This document shows, piece after piece, positions 45,411 to 54,947 of a DNA stretch of 64,000 nt. The notes under the pieces were generated by a model. The model searched no databases. It was not told the DNA's origin and was given only the letters and a program-made list of their open reading frames with translations. Each line of letters starts with the position of its first letter. Position 1 is the first letter of the stretch. This DNA is from an uncultured Atopobium sp. Its GTDB lineage: Bacteria > Actinomycetota > Coriobacteriia > Coriobacteriales > Atopobiaceae. The position numbers were made by a program, and so were the translations under genes. The stretch is taken from the NCBI GenBank assembly GCA_946997485.1, contig CAMPVF010000003.1, positions 62,001-126,000 of the forward strand, read 5' to 3'.

Positions 45411-46041
45411 GGCTGTCCTTTTGTGCGCCGCGTGAGCGTTGGGGCACATCAGTACCCGTGCTTAACGTAAGTAAGCTTTTGGGGATGTGAACATAAAGAA
45501 CATCGCCCATGCGCGAATCCATATCAACAAACGTATCGTGCACAGGAATAAGCACGTCACCATAGCTACCGCGCACAACCCAGGTGTCTTGAGCGCCGCT
45601 GGATAGAATTTCGGCAAGCGTGCCTAAGCTACCAAATGTGCGGTCGACAACTTCTTTATGCAAAAGCTGCGCTGGAATAGCTGCCAGCACGCAAGGATTA
45701 ATGTGCGACGTCTCAATAAAAAGAAAACGACCTTGAAGTTTAGTTGCATCAGAAATGCTGGTAATGTCCTCAAACGCAACGATTGCCGATTCGGGCGCAG
45801 ATGTTGCAGCATGTGCGTCACAAGACGCTGCGGGGCTTGAGGGCACAGCAAAAGAAGAGCGACGCGTAACATGCGCCACATGCAAGGTACGCGGAAGCGA
45901 AATTTCGGGCGGCGCTACAAACAGTACATCGCCTGTTTGTATAAGAAAAGGAAAGCCCTGGTAAGACTCAACCACGACTTCCCCTTTATTTGCATGAATG
46001 CCTTGCACGCGGGCTATTGCTTTATACGTTGGGCGTTTCAA
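45397..46041 (-). CDS. rimM: ribosome maturation factor RimM
   Basis: RimM binds S19 and helps 30S maturation. The 214-residue product has an N-terminal beta-barrel (IARVQGIHANKGEVVVE) and a C-terminal PRC-barrel (GSLGTLAEILSSGAQDTWVV, DVLIPVHDTFV). An Ala/Ser-rich insert near 65-85 separates the halves. It lies between khpA and trmD, the standard order. Confidence 0.92.
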   Translation of the reverse strand: MKRPTYKAIARVQGIHANKGEVVVESYQGFPFLIQTGDVLFVAPPEISLPRTLHVAHVTRRSSFAVPSSPAASCDAHAATSAPESAIVAFEDITSISDATKLQGRFLFIETSHINPCVLAAIPAQLLHKEVVDRTFGSLGTLAEILSSGAQDTWVVRGSYGDVLIPVHDTFVDMDSRMGDVLYVHIPKSLLTLSTGTDVPQRSRGAQKDSHDTL

Positions 46042-46043
46042 TG

Positions 46044-46544
46044 CTACCCCAATACCTCAACCTCTACGGCTGTGTTAACACGAGAACCAAGCGCGCGGGC
46101 AAGTGTACGAATAGCCTTAATGGTGCGCCCTTTGCGTCCAATAATGCGACCAGCGTCGTCGGCAGCACACGAAATTTCGATAAGTGCTCCGCCGTGCGAA
46201 TCGGTGACATCAAGTGCAACAGCATCTTTATCGGTAACAAGACCACAAACGATGTACTCAACCAAATCGGCAACACGGTCGCTTGCAAGCTCGCCATCCT
46301 GAAGCTGAAGCGTTGTATGACCAGAACCCACGCCAGCAGGCTGCGCCATATCAGTTCCATTGGCACCAGTGATGCCATCAGCGCTGCCAGCATTGTTCAT
46401 CTCAGCAGCCACAACAGCTTCGGCGCTCGCGTTTTGCACGTCTTGTGCGCCCAGCTCATCTTCTACAGAATAGCCAGGCTGCGAGGCGTATGTATTTGAT
46501 TGAGCATCCATAGGATCCTCAGCAGAAAACGTTGTATCCAACAC
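46044..46544 (-). CDS. khpA: KH-domain RNA-binding protein KhpA, extended
   Basis: The C-terminal 80 residues (from about 85) match KhpA: LVEYIVCGLVTDKDAVAL and the KH loop GRIIGRKGRTIKAIRTLAR. KhpA binds RNA with KhpB and affects division and cell length in Gram-positives. The first 85 residues are an acidic, Ala/Gly/Asn-rich extension not found in typical 76-90-residue KhpA. GTG 46544 has GGAG 8 bases upstream; ATG 46511 with AGGA is an alternative and would keep most of the extension. Confidence 0.88.
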   Translation of the reverse strand: MLDTTFSAEDPMDAQSNTYASQPGYSVEDELGAQDVQNASAEAVVAAEMNNAGSADGITGANGTDMAQPAGVGSGHTTLQLQDGELASDRVADLVEYIVCGLVTDKDAVALDVTDSHGGALIEISCAADDAGRIIGRKGRTIKAIRTLARALGSRVNTAVEVEVLG

Positions 46545-46547
46545 TGG

Positions 46548-46904
46548 CTACTCCGCCGACTCTTCAGCAGCGGCTTCTGCGGCCTCAGCAGCTTCTTGCG
46601 CAGCTTTACGTGCTTTTTCTTCTGCCTTCTTGGAAAGTTTTACTTTCTTTTCGGGAGCAGCAGCACCACTACGAACAATGTCGATAAGGTGGCCTACAGC
46701 TGATGAAGGCTGTGCGCCCTTAGCGAGCCACTCGTCTACCTTTTCGAGGTTAATTTCGATGGTTTTAGGTGAAGTAAGAGGGTTGTAAGCACCGATTTGC
46801 TCGATATAACGTCCGTCGCGAGGCATACGACTATCTGCGATTACGATACGGTAATACGGACGTTTTTTTGCGCCATGACGGGCAAGACGAATTTTTACAG
46901 CCAA
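46548..46904 (-). CDS. rpsP: 30S ribosomal protein S16
   Basis: S16 is a 30S assembly protein. The 118-residue product matches S16 over the first 80 residues ([33 protein letters not shown]). The tail is Lys/Ala/Glu-rich and low in complexity, likely helical and exposed. It is the first gene of the minus-strand rpsP-khpA-rimM-trmD-lepB group; AAGGAG precedes the ATG. Confidence 0.97.
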   Translation of the reverse strand: MAVKIRLARHGAKKRPYYRIVIADSRMPRDGRYIEQIGAYNPLTSPKTIEINLEKVDEWLAKGAQPSSAVGHLIDIVRSGAAAPEKKVKLSKKAEEKARKAAQEAAEAAEAAAEESAE

Positions 46905-46996
46905 AGTAGAACTCCTTTAAAACGCGCGACGCGATGGATACGAAGAAAAGTGCGCCGCATTGCCACTCAAGCAATAGTTAACTATACGACATATTG

Positions 46997-47025
46997 AGTA
47001 TAATACCTCGTGATATTTTTGTGAA
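46997..47025 (-). promoter_or_regulatory. promoter of the rpsP operon
   Basis: On the minus strand TTCACA (47025-47020) and TATACT (47002-46997) are 17 bases apart, about 90 bases before the rpsP start. Confidence 0.6.
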
Positions 47026-47131
47026 CCTTTTTTGTTTTCCTTAGGAGATTGCATGTATTACGCACGCCTTTAAGGGCAATTTAAGACTCATGAGTACACT
47101 TAGTATAGTTTACTTCGAATTTGACCGAATT

Positions 47132-47175
47132 CTGTTCAAAAACGCTGTAACAAAATTGTAAGAACATGCTATAAA
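47132..47175 (+). promoter_or_regulatory. promoter of the response-regulator gene with direct repeats
   Basis: TATAAA at 47170-47175 has an extended TGC in front and GTAACA 17 bases upstream (47147-47152). Over and next to the -35 lie three similar heptamers: CTGTTCA (47132), CTGTAAC (47145) and TTGTAAG (47156), the last two 11 bases apart as in PhoB-type boxes. They could be an autoregulatory site of the OmpR-family protein. Confidence 0.55.
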
Positions 47176-47228
47176 TTTACCTTACATGGGCACCATAAGT
47201 ATATCTACGTAAACAGAAAGAGGTTGTT

Positions 47229-47900
47229 GTGAACATCATTGTTATTGAGGACGAAAAAAACCTTGCCGATGCTATCGTTCGTATTTTAAGTGATGCTCAT
47301 TATCATGCAGAAGCCGTGTACGATGGAACAACAGGCTATCGTGCACTTGCCAGCAATTTATATGATGCAGCTATTGTTGATAGAATGTTGCCTGGTAAAG
47401 ACGGTGTTGATCTTATTCGCGAGCTTCGTCACAACAACAATTCGATGCCTATTCTTATGCTAACTGCGCGCACATCTACAACTGATAAAGTTGAGGGGCT
47501 CGATGCAGGTGCAGACGACTACATGACAAAACCGTTTGAAGCCGATGAACTTCTAGCGCGCTTGCGGGCGCTTACCCGCCGACAAGGCGATGTAATGCTC
47601 GACCAAGTATCATTCGCAGATTTTACGCTCGATCTTACAACACACGACCTAACCTGCAAAAATCACACCGTTCATCTGTCAGGTAAAGAGTTTGAAGTGC
47701 TAAAGATGCTCTTAAATTCGCCCTCACGCGTTGTATCCAAGCAAGACTTGCTTACATATGTATGGGGTGTTACCAGCGCAACGAACGAAAACTCGGTTGA
47801 AGCATATGTGTCGTTTTTACGCAAAAAACTTATGTACGTGCACTCGCGCGTACAAATTACCACTCTGCGCATGCTTGGCTATCGCCTCGAAGAGCTCTAA
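47229..47900 (+). CDS. OmpR/PhoB-family response regulator
   Basis: The 223-residue protein has a receiver domain (phospho-acceptor Asp51 in AAIVDRMLPGKDG, Lys101 in YMTKPF, acidic Glu7/Asp8) and a C-terminal OmpR-type winged helix (about 125-220; LSGKEFEVLKMLL, NSVEAYVSFLRKKL). GTG 47229 follows AAAGAGG. The histidine kinase gene lies 196 bases downstream and should be its partner. Direct repeats in its promoter suggest autoregulation. Confidence 0.92.
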   Translation: MNIIVIEDEKNLADAIVRILSDAHYHAEAVYDGTTGYRALASNLYDAAIVDRMLPGKDGVDLIRELRHNNNSMPILMLTARTSTTDKVEGLDAGADDYMTKPFEADELLARLRALTRRQGDVMLDQVSFADFTLDLTTHDLTCKNHTVHLSGKEFEVLKMLLNSPSRVVSKQDLLTYVWGVTSATNENSVEAYVSFLRKKLMYVHSRVQITTLRMLGYRLEEL

Positions 47901-48096
47901 CGCGCACAGCGCAAACAGAGCATCTACACGCACATAAAGGGTTATATAAGCTAGTACGTAAGCGCTTGAGCTATGCTACAAACTAGCGCAGCTAAGCGGT
48001 ATACTAGTCATCACCACCAACAATAACCTGCTTTGCAACAAGCGTTGCACCTCCCCGATGCAACGAGCCCTGCAACGTACGTACAGATAGACGACT

Positions 48097-49491
48097 ATGA
48101 AACAATTTAAGCTTGTTATGCTCAAAGAGCTTCGATACAAAATCGTGCTCATCATTATTATCCTGGTAGAAAGTGTGCTTATTGCGCATACCTGCTTATC
48201 GATGTATCTTACCTATCAAAATCACGAATCAACGGTGCGAACCTACCTGCACACGATTATTGGTGATGAGCACGTAGACTCCAGTGAATTTGGTATGGAG
48301 CCCCACCATCACGACGATGTAACCGACATGAGCAACATGCTTTCAACCGTTATTCCCAAAGACCTCGAAGATAACCATGATGCAAGCGCTACGCCTGGTG
48401 AGGACGACGCGGACGACGCGGACGCTAGGACAGATGGTGCTACAACACATACACCGGGTGATGCAACCACACAGGACAATCAGGCAACGCCCGAGGATAA
48501 CGCGCTAACATCGGCTCACACACCCACAAAAATCGGCAATGCTTCCCTCTTTGAAATTGTGGATGCCATCAACAAAAGCGGCAAAACCGAAGGACACCTT
48601 GAAGAATATCATGTGTGGTTTTTGGCAAACGACACAAAAATTGCCCTTGTTGATACGTCTACCTTTGATTTTGCATTTACGCACAGCATCATTATGATTA
48701 CCTGCATGATTGGCGGCACGCTTGCTGTTGTGCTTACCTTATCGTGGATTTTAAGCGGCTGGATAATTCGCCCTATTGCCGACGCCATGCACCGTCAGCG
48801 CATGTTTCTCTCCGACGCGTCGCACGAGCTTAAAACGCCCCTATCTGTTATTCTTGCCAACACCGATATTTTGCTTAAGCGATCCGATTTGCAGGAAACC
48901 GAGAAAAAATGGCTTACAAATACCGCCGATGAAGCGCTTCACATGAAGCATATGATTAACGATTTGCTCGAACTTGCAAAAAGCGACGAAGCAGCGGCCG
49001 GTTCACCCAATATTTTGCATAAAACATCCGTTGATATGTCGAACATGGTGTCGACAATTGCGCTTGAATATGATGCCATTGCGTTTGATAGAGGCTGCAG
49101 CATTGAAACCGCAGTTGATGACGACATTCACGTGTATGCCGACTCTGAGCTTATCAGCCGCCTTGTGCATATTTTTGTGGATAATGCCTGCAAATATGCA
49201 CATCCCAACACGGTTATATACATTGGGCTTACCAGCACAGGAAAGCAAATGCAGCTTACCGTTACCAACACAGCAGACGTTATAAGCACAGAAGAGCTTG
49301 AGCACATTTTTGATAGATTTTACCGGAGCGACCGTGCGCGCAGTCGCGCCAATGGAACCGGCGGGTTTGGCTTGGGCTTAGCAATTGCAAAAAGCATCGT
49401 CGTTTCACATAAAGGCACCATTTCGGCAACAAGCACAAAGGAACACGGCACAACGTTTACCGTAGTGTTGCCCCTAAGCGACCACGCATAA
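48097..49491 (+). CDS. sensor histidine kinase with acidic, His-containing external domain
   Basis: The 464-residue kinase has a membrane helix near 16-38, an external region (about 40-200), a second helix near 203-227, a HisKA domain with phospho-acceptor His243 (SHELKTP) and a HATPase domain (FVDNACKYAHP, GGFGLGLAIAK). The external region starts with a PHHHDD cluster and continues with an Asp/Ala/Thr-rich low-complexity stretch, unlike PAS or Cache sensors; metal or polyvalent cation sensing is a guess. Only a weak ribosome-binding site is seen. Confidence 0.88.
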   Translation: MKQFKLVMLKELRYKIVLIIIILVESVLIAHTCLSMYLTYQNHESTVRTYLHTIIGDEHVDSSEFGMEPHHHDDVTDMSNMLSTVIPKDLEDNHDASATPGEDDADDADARTDGATTHTPGDATTQDNQATPEDNALTSAHTPTKIGNASLFEIVDAINKSGKTEGHLEEYHVWFLANDTKIALVDTSTFDFAFTHSIIMITCMIGGTLAVVLTLSWILSGWIIRPIADAMHRQRMFLSDASHELKTPLSVILANTDILLKRSDLQETEKKWLTNTADEALHMKHMINDLLELAKSDEAAAGSPNILHKTSVDMSNMVSTIALEYDAIAFDRGCSIETAVDDDIHVYADSELISRLVHIFVDNACKYAHPNTVIYIGLTSTGKQMQLTVTNTADVISTEELEHIFDRFYRSDRARSRANGTGGFGLGLAIAKSIVVSHKGTISATSTKEHGTTFTVVLPLSDHA

Positions 49492-49570
49492 CTCGGCCAC
49501 GCAAAACGCGTACGTGCGGACAGCCAACATTGCGAAACACGCAAGACTCAACGCAGCGCGAACGCATGCC

Positions 49571-51946
49571 TTACTGTGAATACTCAGGAAAACGCCTGCG
49601 CACAGCAGCCCATAACAAATCATACGAGGCACGCGATGCAGGTTGCGCGTGTGAAACTTGCATGGGCGAAGGCAATGTAGCTGCAGGCGCGGGCGCGTAT
49701 GTAGGATGATGGTTGCTTTTCTCAATAATTTCGTCGGCGTCAACGCGCGCTGCCTCAATAAGGTCGATATCCTGCACCATGTCGCAAAACGTGAGCGTTT
49801 GCACACCACTTTGTTTGTAGCCAAGAATTTCGCCCTCGCTTCGAAGTTCAAGGTCGCGTTGGGCAAGCTCAAAGCCATCGTTTGTGTGTTCAAGCACCGC
49901 AAGACGCGTGCGCGCGGGTGTTTGCGGACGTGCAGCACAATGCATAAATACCTGCGCAGGCGCACTTCCTCTCCCCACGCGACCACGCAGCTGGTGCAGG
50001 GTGGCAAGACCAAAACGGTCAGCATCCAAAATAAGCATCGTGTTAGCATTGGGCACGTCTACGCCCACTTCAACAATGGTAGTTGCTACAAGCACATCAA
50101 TCTCATGAGCACGAAATGCCTCCATTACGCGCTCTTTGTCTTCGGTTTTAAGCGCACCTGTTAAAAGTCCAATACGCCACGCAGAAAATTCACCGCGCAA
50201 AAGCTGTTCATACACAGTTTGAGCTGCATGGATGTGCTTTGTTTGCGACACGAAAGCATCGGCAACATCGCAGGCATCATCGGCGTGCGCACGCGCGCCA
50301 GTAGCGTCTGTTGCGCCAGTTGAGCCAGTTGTGGTGCCATCCGCGCTGCTTTCCGTAATAGACGGGCAAATAATATAGCACTGCTCCCCGCGGGAAAGCG
50401 CCTCTTGCATAGCACTATACGCAACAAAAAGATTTTCGGTTGGAATAATATGCGTCGTTATAGTTGCGCCCGCATGCGGCTTGTGACAAATGCGCGATAC
50501 TGCCATGTCGCCATATAACGAAAGTGCAAGCGACCGTGGTACGGGCGTTGCGCTCATCATAAGCACGTCGGCTGTATGCCCGGGGCGCTCAGATGACAGC
50601 TGCGCTTTATGCTGCAGCTCCTCGCGCTGATGTACGCCAAACCGGTGCTGCTCATCAATAATAATATAACTTAATGCAGAAAATTGAATATCCTTGCTTA
50701 AGAGCGCTACCGTGCCAAACACAACCGTAACCGCGCCACGTGCAATGTCATTGCATATGCGCGCCCGCTCGGCTGCAGGTGTTGCCGAAGTAAGAAGTGC
50801 CCAGCTAATGTGAGCTGCATCCAACAGAGGACCTATACTTTGCGTGTATTGCGAAGCAAGCACCACGGTAGGTGCCATAAGCGCTGCTTGCGTGTGTGTG
50901 TCACAACATGCCGCCATGCCAAGCGCACACACGGCAGTTTTACCCGTGCCAACATCACCCAACAACAAGCGCAGCATTGGTTTGTTTGTTGCCATATCGC
51001 CCAAAAGCTCATCTGCACATTGTTGCTGCTCTGAGGTGTATGAAAACGGCAGCGCGCGTAGAAAGCGCTCCACACAAGGCCCCGTCGTGTTGTGCGCAAA
51101 ACCTGTGCGCTCCCCCGTTTCGTTTACATGACGCATACGCAGCGCAAGCTGCAAATACAAAAGCTCCTCATAAGCAAAACGCCTGCGTGCATGGTGCACA
51201 TCGGCACATGTGCGCGGCTCGTGCATACTTAAAAACGCCTGGTTAATGCCAAGCAGCTGATGTTTTGCAATTAAGGTTGAGGGAAGCCAATCAACCACAG
51301 GTACATACTGCGCCAAAGCCTGCTTTACGGCCGCACGATACACCGACATGGAAATATCGGCGCAGATAGCGTAAATGGGCATAACGCGCATATTGGTAGG
51401 CTGAGCGTATGTGCCTTGCGTGAGCGGCTGCGCAGCGTCGGTGGTCGCAGGAGTGCTCACAGGTGTGCTCGAAGCTGGCATGAGCACCTCAACAAGCGGC
51501 GCATTCATCGTTTTAAAACCATACGAAAACGCAACTTTACCCGAGAGCGCAACAACATCGCCCACGTGATATTTTTTGGCAAGCCAGGGCTGACGGAAAA
51601 AACTGAGGCGCATAGCTGCGCTTTTATCAACCACAAACATCTCAAAAATGCTCAGACGCGGCTTGGGGTAGGTAAGCTTAATAGAATCGATGCGCGCAAC
51701 AATTGTTACCGTTTGATTGATAGCGGCGTGTGCAATATCTACCTGCTGCGTAAAGTCGAGGTAGCGACGCGGCATGCACATAAGCAAATCAAACACGGTG
51801 GTAATGCCCAAGTGAGCAAAGCGCTCCTGCCGTTTGGTAGAAACGCCTTTGAGTTTATCTAAGCTATCGGAAAGATGAGCCGTGTGATAAATACGCTCAT
51901 CTGCGCTGCTCACTGTATATGTTGCATGCAACTCTTCGCTGCTCAT
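49571..51946 (-). CDS. recG: ATP-dependent DNA helicase RecG
   Basis: RecG remodels stalled forks and recombination intermediates. The 791-residue protein has the wedge OB domain (FDLLMCMPRRYLDFT), Walker A GDVGTGKTAV, the DEQH box (IIIDEQHRFGVHQRE), LMMSATPVPRSLAL, and the helicase C motifs including HQLRGRVGRG. It contains two low-complexity inserts not typical of the family: Thr/Pro/Ala-rich near residue 155 and Gly/Thr/Ala-rich near 535. The ATG has no strong ribosome-binding site. fakA lies just upstream. Confidence 0.95.
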   Translation of the reverse strand: MSSEELHATYTVSSADERIYHTAHLSDSLDKLKGVSTKRQERFAHLGITTVFDLLMCMPRRYLDFTQQVDIAHAAINQTVTIVARIDSIKLTYPKPRLSIFEMFVVDKSAAMRLSFFRQPWLAKKYHVGDVVALSGKVAFSYGFKTMNAPLVEVLMPASSTPVSTPATTDAAQPLTQGTYAQPTNMRVMPIYAICADISMSVYRAAVKQALAQYVPVVDWLPSTLIAKHQLLGINQAFLSMHEPRTCADVHHARRRFAYEELLYLQLALRMRHVNETGERTGFAHNTTGPCVERFLRALPFSYTSEQQQCADELLGDMATNKPMLRLLLGDVGTGKTAVCALGMAACCDTHTQAALMAPTVVLASQYTQSIGPLLDAAHISWALLTSATPAAERARICNDIARGAVTVVFGTVALLSKDIQFSALSYIIIDEQHRFGVHQREELQHKAQLSSERPGHTADVLMMSATPVPRSLALSLYGDMAVSRICHKPHAGATITTHIIPTENLFVAYSAMQEALSRGEQCYIICPSITESSADGTTTGSTGATDATGARAHADDACDVADAFVSQTKHIHAAQTVYEQLLRGEFSAWRIGLLTGALKTEDKERVMEAFRAHEIDVLVATTIVEVGVDVPNANTMLILDADRFGLATLHQLRGRVGRGSAPAQVFMHCAARPQTPARTRLAVLEHTNDGFELAQRDLELRSEGEILGYKQSGVQTLTFCDMVQDIDLIEAARVDADEIIEKSNHHPTYAPAPAATLPSPMQVSHAQPASRASYDLLWAAVRRRFPEYSQ

Positions 51947-51960
51947 CGCGGGGTGCTACA

Positions 51961-53739
51961 TTACTCTAACGAGAAGATAACCGGATACAGCGGCTGCTCG
52001 CCTCGCTGCGGATCGACATCAAGCTGTGGGAACGCGTCTTCAATGGCAGAAACAAGGGTTTCAAAGTCGGCGTCAGAAAGGTCGCTACCTGCAAGAATGG
52101 TGAGCGTATCGGCATCTTCGCGCTCAAGCATTTCGCCTATAACACGCAGCGTTACGTCTTGCACGCTTGAACCAACAACGTCGATCGAGCCTTGCGCAAT
52201 ACCCATAACGTCGCCCGCGTGAATAGGAGCGCCGGTAGACGCCGTAGAATCGCGCACTGCGCAGGTAACTTCGCCGTCGCGAATAAGCGCAAGCTGCTCG
52301 GTCATCGATTGAGCAAGCTCTTCGGCATTGGATGTTTCTTCTACGGCAAACATAACCGAAAACGCCTGGAGCACCGACTTTGTAGGCACAACATATACGT
52401 GGCAATCGGCAAGCTCGCTATTAGCAGCTGTAGCTGCGGCTTCGGCCGCCATACGAATGTTTGAATTGTTGGGGAGCACAATAACGTTGCTCGCATGACA
52501 CGCCTTAATAGCAGCAAATATGTCGGCGGTAGAAGGATTCATCGTTTGGCCACCCTGCACTATCTGCGTAACACCAAGCGACTCCAAAATTTCGGCCTGG
52601 CCACTACCTGCAGCAACCGAAACAAAGCCAAGCTCGATGAGCTCTTGAGGCTCAGGCTCAAGCGTAGCTTGAGCGGTGGTTAACGTAGACGCACCATCCT
52701 GAGCGTCTGCACCCGTCTTAACCGGGGCATCTGCGCTACCAGCATGAACGAGCACTTTGTTTTCGCGAATAGCTTCGGTGCGCTCGTTTGCTTCGATATC
52801 CATATTGTGCACAAACACGTTGTACACAACACCGCGGTGCAGCATGTGACGCAAAATGTAATCGGGGCGATTGGTGTGTACGTGAATTTTGTAATCGGGA
52901 AACGATCCAACAAGCAATTCACAATCACCCATCGCAGAGAGGTATTTAAGGTTTGATTCTGCATTAAACGAGGATTTGTGCGCCTTAAACAAAAACTCGG
53001 TGCAGTAGGTAAAGGCCGAGCCTTCCCAGTCGTCGTTTACTTCGATGTCTACAACATCGGCAACTTTTGATTTCGCCGAGGTAGATGAGGTGTCAATGGT
53101 GGTAGCAAAGTTGGTAAGCGCTTTATCGGAGCCGGTATATGCGTTAACAAACGCCTCAACAAACACGGCAAAGCCAAAAGCACCGGAGTCGACAACACCG
53201 TTTTCTTTAAGCACGGGCAATAGCTCAGGCGTGCGCGCCACCGATTCGTAGGCTTCAACCACAATGGCATCAAGCATCTCCTGCTTGGTTACGCCCGCTT
53301 TTTCGAGCTCATCGGCCTTATGCGACATGTCTTTAAGCACAGTAAGAATGGTGCCTTCAACCGGCTTGCGCACCGCTTTAAATGCAACTTTAACACCGTT
53401 GCGAAGCGCGGCTGCAATATCGGCGCTACACACAACATCGCCCGTGCAACTGCAAAGCCCTTCGGCAATGCCGCGCAAAATTTGGCTGGTAATAACACCC
53501 GAATTGCCGCGTGCGCCCATGAGCGAACCATGGGTAATAGCTGCGGCAACGTCCTCAATGGTTGCGCTTGGCGGCAGCTGCTCAATCTCTTTTACAACCG
53601 TTGCCAGCGTAAGCGACATATTAGTACCGGTGTCGCCGTCGGGTACGGGAAACACGTTGAGCTTGTTTATCTCGTCTGCTTTAGCAGCAACAGCGGCACT
53701 TGCAATAGGAAAACACGAACGAATAACAGTAGCTATCAT
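51961..53739 (-). CDS. fakA: DAK2-domain fatty acid kinase subunit FakA (YloV)
   Basis: The 592-residue protein has an N-terminal DhaL/DAK2 ATP-binding domain (EINKLNVFPVPDGDTGTNMS, GARGNSGVITSQILRG) and the C-terminal FakA region (GGQTMNPSTADI, VIVLPNNSNIRMAA). FakA phosphorylates fatty acids presented by a FakB (DegV) partner; no degV gene is in the window. It lies between asp23 and recG as in Firmicutes. The start is ATG 53739; a TAAGGA lies 14 bases upstream, rather far. Confidence 0.9.
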   Translation of the reverse strand: MIATVIRSCFPIASAAVAAKADEINKLNVFPVPDGDTGTNMSLTLATVVKEIEQLPPSATIEDVAAAITHGSLMGARGNSGVITSQILRGIAEGLCSCTGDVVCSADIAAALRNGVKVAFKAVRKPVEGTILTVLKDMSHKADELEKAGVTKQEMLDAIVVEAYESVARTPELLPVLKENGVVDSGAFGFAVFVEAFVNAYTGSDKALTNFATTIDTSSTSAKSKVADVVDIEVNDDWEGSAFTYCTEFLFKAHKSSFNAESNLKYLSAMGDCELLVGSFPDYKIHVHTNRPDYILRHMLHRGVVYNVFVHNMDIEANERTEAIRENKVLVHAGSADAPVKTGADAQDGASTLTTAQATLEPEPQELIELGFVSVAAGSGQAEILESLGVTQIVQGGQTMNPSTADIFAAIKACHASNVIVLPNNSNIRMAAEAAATAANSELADCHVYVVPTKSVLQAFSVMFAVEETSNAEELAQSMTEQLALIRDGEVTCAVRDSTASTGAPIHAGDVMGIAQGSIDVVGSSVQDVTLRVIGEMLEREDADTLTILAGSDLSDADFETLVSAIEDAFPQLDVDPQRGEQPLYPVIFSLE

Positions 53740-53873
53740 AGTTGTTATAAATCCTTATATCTCATGGGTACATATCGTCGCGGGCGCATTATGGTAGTAC
53801 GCATGCGCCTGGCGGCATGTGGTATACATGCCAAGCTGTGCAAAATCACAGCGCTATCAGCGCACCGTGAGCC

Positions 53874-54215
53874 TTAGTGACGAATATCCTCGATGTGTAC
53901 AGATACCTCTACGTTTGAAAGCTCGCAAATTTTTGATAATACAAAACGAACCGCACTGGTAAGGTTTTCGCTTACCCGTGCAAGATTAACGCCTTGCTCC
54001 ACAATGACGTGTAAAACAACATGAGGAACAGCGTCGATAATCTCTACATCGATACCGCGACGCAGACGATACATAGGAAGCAAATGCATAAGACCGTCTT
54101 GTGGATCGGCTGCTGCCATTCCAACAACACCATAGCATTCCAATGCTGCTCTACCAGCAAGATCGGCAATGCAGTCGTTAGAAACTTTTAATTCACCAGG
54201 GACGTTATGCATCAT
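53874..54215 (-). CDS. Asp23/YloU-family envelope stress protein
   Basis: The 113-residue product matches the Asp23 family (ELKVSNDCIADLAGRAALEC, IDVEIIDAVPHVVLHVIVEQG, VEVSVHIEDI). Members are small membrane-associated or cytoplasmic proteins tied to cell-envelope homeostasis, and YloU regularly precedes fakA. ATG 54215 is chosen because AAAAGGAG lies 7 bases upstream; the frame is open much further back without similarity. Confidence 0.9.
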   Translation of the reverse strand: MMHNVPGELKVSNDCIADLAGRAALECYGVVGMAAADPQDGLMHLLPMYRLRRGIDVEIIDAVPHVVLHVIVEQGVNLARVSENLTSAVRFVLSKICELSNVEVSVHIEDIRH

Positions 54216-54622
54216 ACATAAACTCCTTTTCATAAACGAACATGCGCACATACATATCGCACGCTCCAGCTGCACCGTGGGCAGACACGCAAAAGTTGCA
54301 GTGCTCCCCGCGCGCGCAGACGCAAAATGTTTGGTACTATTGTACCTGCTGCGCGCACAACGTGCATGCAAATATCATGTATTTTACAAGACGAAACAAA
54401 AAGCGCTGCAACCGCGCGCGCCATGCAGCTAGGATATACCATAGTCATGCGCATACTGCACATGCGCGCGTTTCCATGTATATGCGCAACACCTATGCAC
54501 GATATACACACTAAACCACCATATACGGGCATAACCTACTTGCGCAAATACATCATTGTGATAAAGTTATACAGCACTTATGAATTAAAGGCGCATTAAG
54601 CGCTCCTGCTTTGGAGGTCAAC
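54216..54622. other. divergent intergenic region asp23/rpmB
   Basis: About 400 bases between divergent genes. It is rich in CGCG/GCGC words and short palindromes, such as GGTAC-TATT-GTACC at 54333-54346. An rpmB promoter candidate is TTGCGC (54540-54545) with TAAAGT (54562-54567), spacing 16. No gene was supported on either strand. Confidence 0.45.
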
Positions 54623-54823
54623 ATGTCAAAAGTTTGCGATTTTTGCGGTAAGCACGCAGTTGCTGGTCGCTCTATTAGCCACTCACACCGCACGGTTACC
54701 CGTAAGTTTAAGCCAAATATTCAGCGCGTTACCGTTTTTGAAGGCGGCAAAAGCCCCAAGAAGAACGTATGCACTCGCTGCCTTAAAACAGCTAAAATTG
54801 CACGTTCTGCTGCTCAAGCATAA
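54623..54823 (+). CDS. rpmB: 50S ribosomal protein L28
   Basis: The 66-residue protein matches bacterial L28 (VCDFCGKHAVAGRSISHSHR, RKFKPNIQ, then KKNVCTRCLK). It is the zinc-binding form with two CxxC pairs. ATG 54623 follows TTTGGAGGTCAAC; the frame extends four codons upstream. It diverges from asp23 and ends in a bidirectional terminator. Confidence 0.97.
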   Translation: MSKVCDFCGKHAVAGRSISHSHRTVTRKFKPNIQRVTVFEGGKSPKKNVCTRCLKTAKIARSAAQA

Positions 54824-54896
54824 CATCCAAGCAGGGTATTTGCGCTTTTTGCACGTATACACAGTATGTAGCAATACGTAGCAATTATATGAAACT

Positions 54897-54926
54897 AAAA
54901 GCCACACATAGTGTGGCTTTTCTTTT
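54897..54926. terminator. bidirectional terminator rpmB / HAD-TPK gene
   Basis: An 11-bp perfect stem (AAAAGCCACAC / GTGTGGCTTTT) with a 3-base loop is flanked by T tracts on both strands, so it can end rpmB and the convergent gene. Confidence 0.88.
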
Positions 54927-54947
54927 ATGCTCTTTTCGTACGATGCG

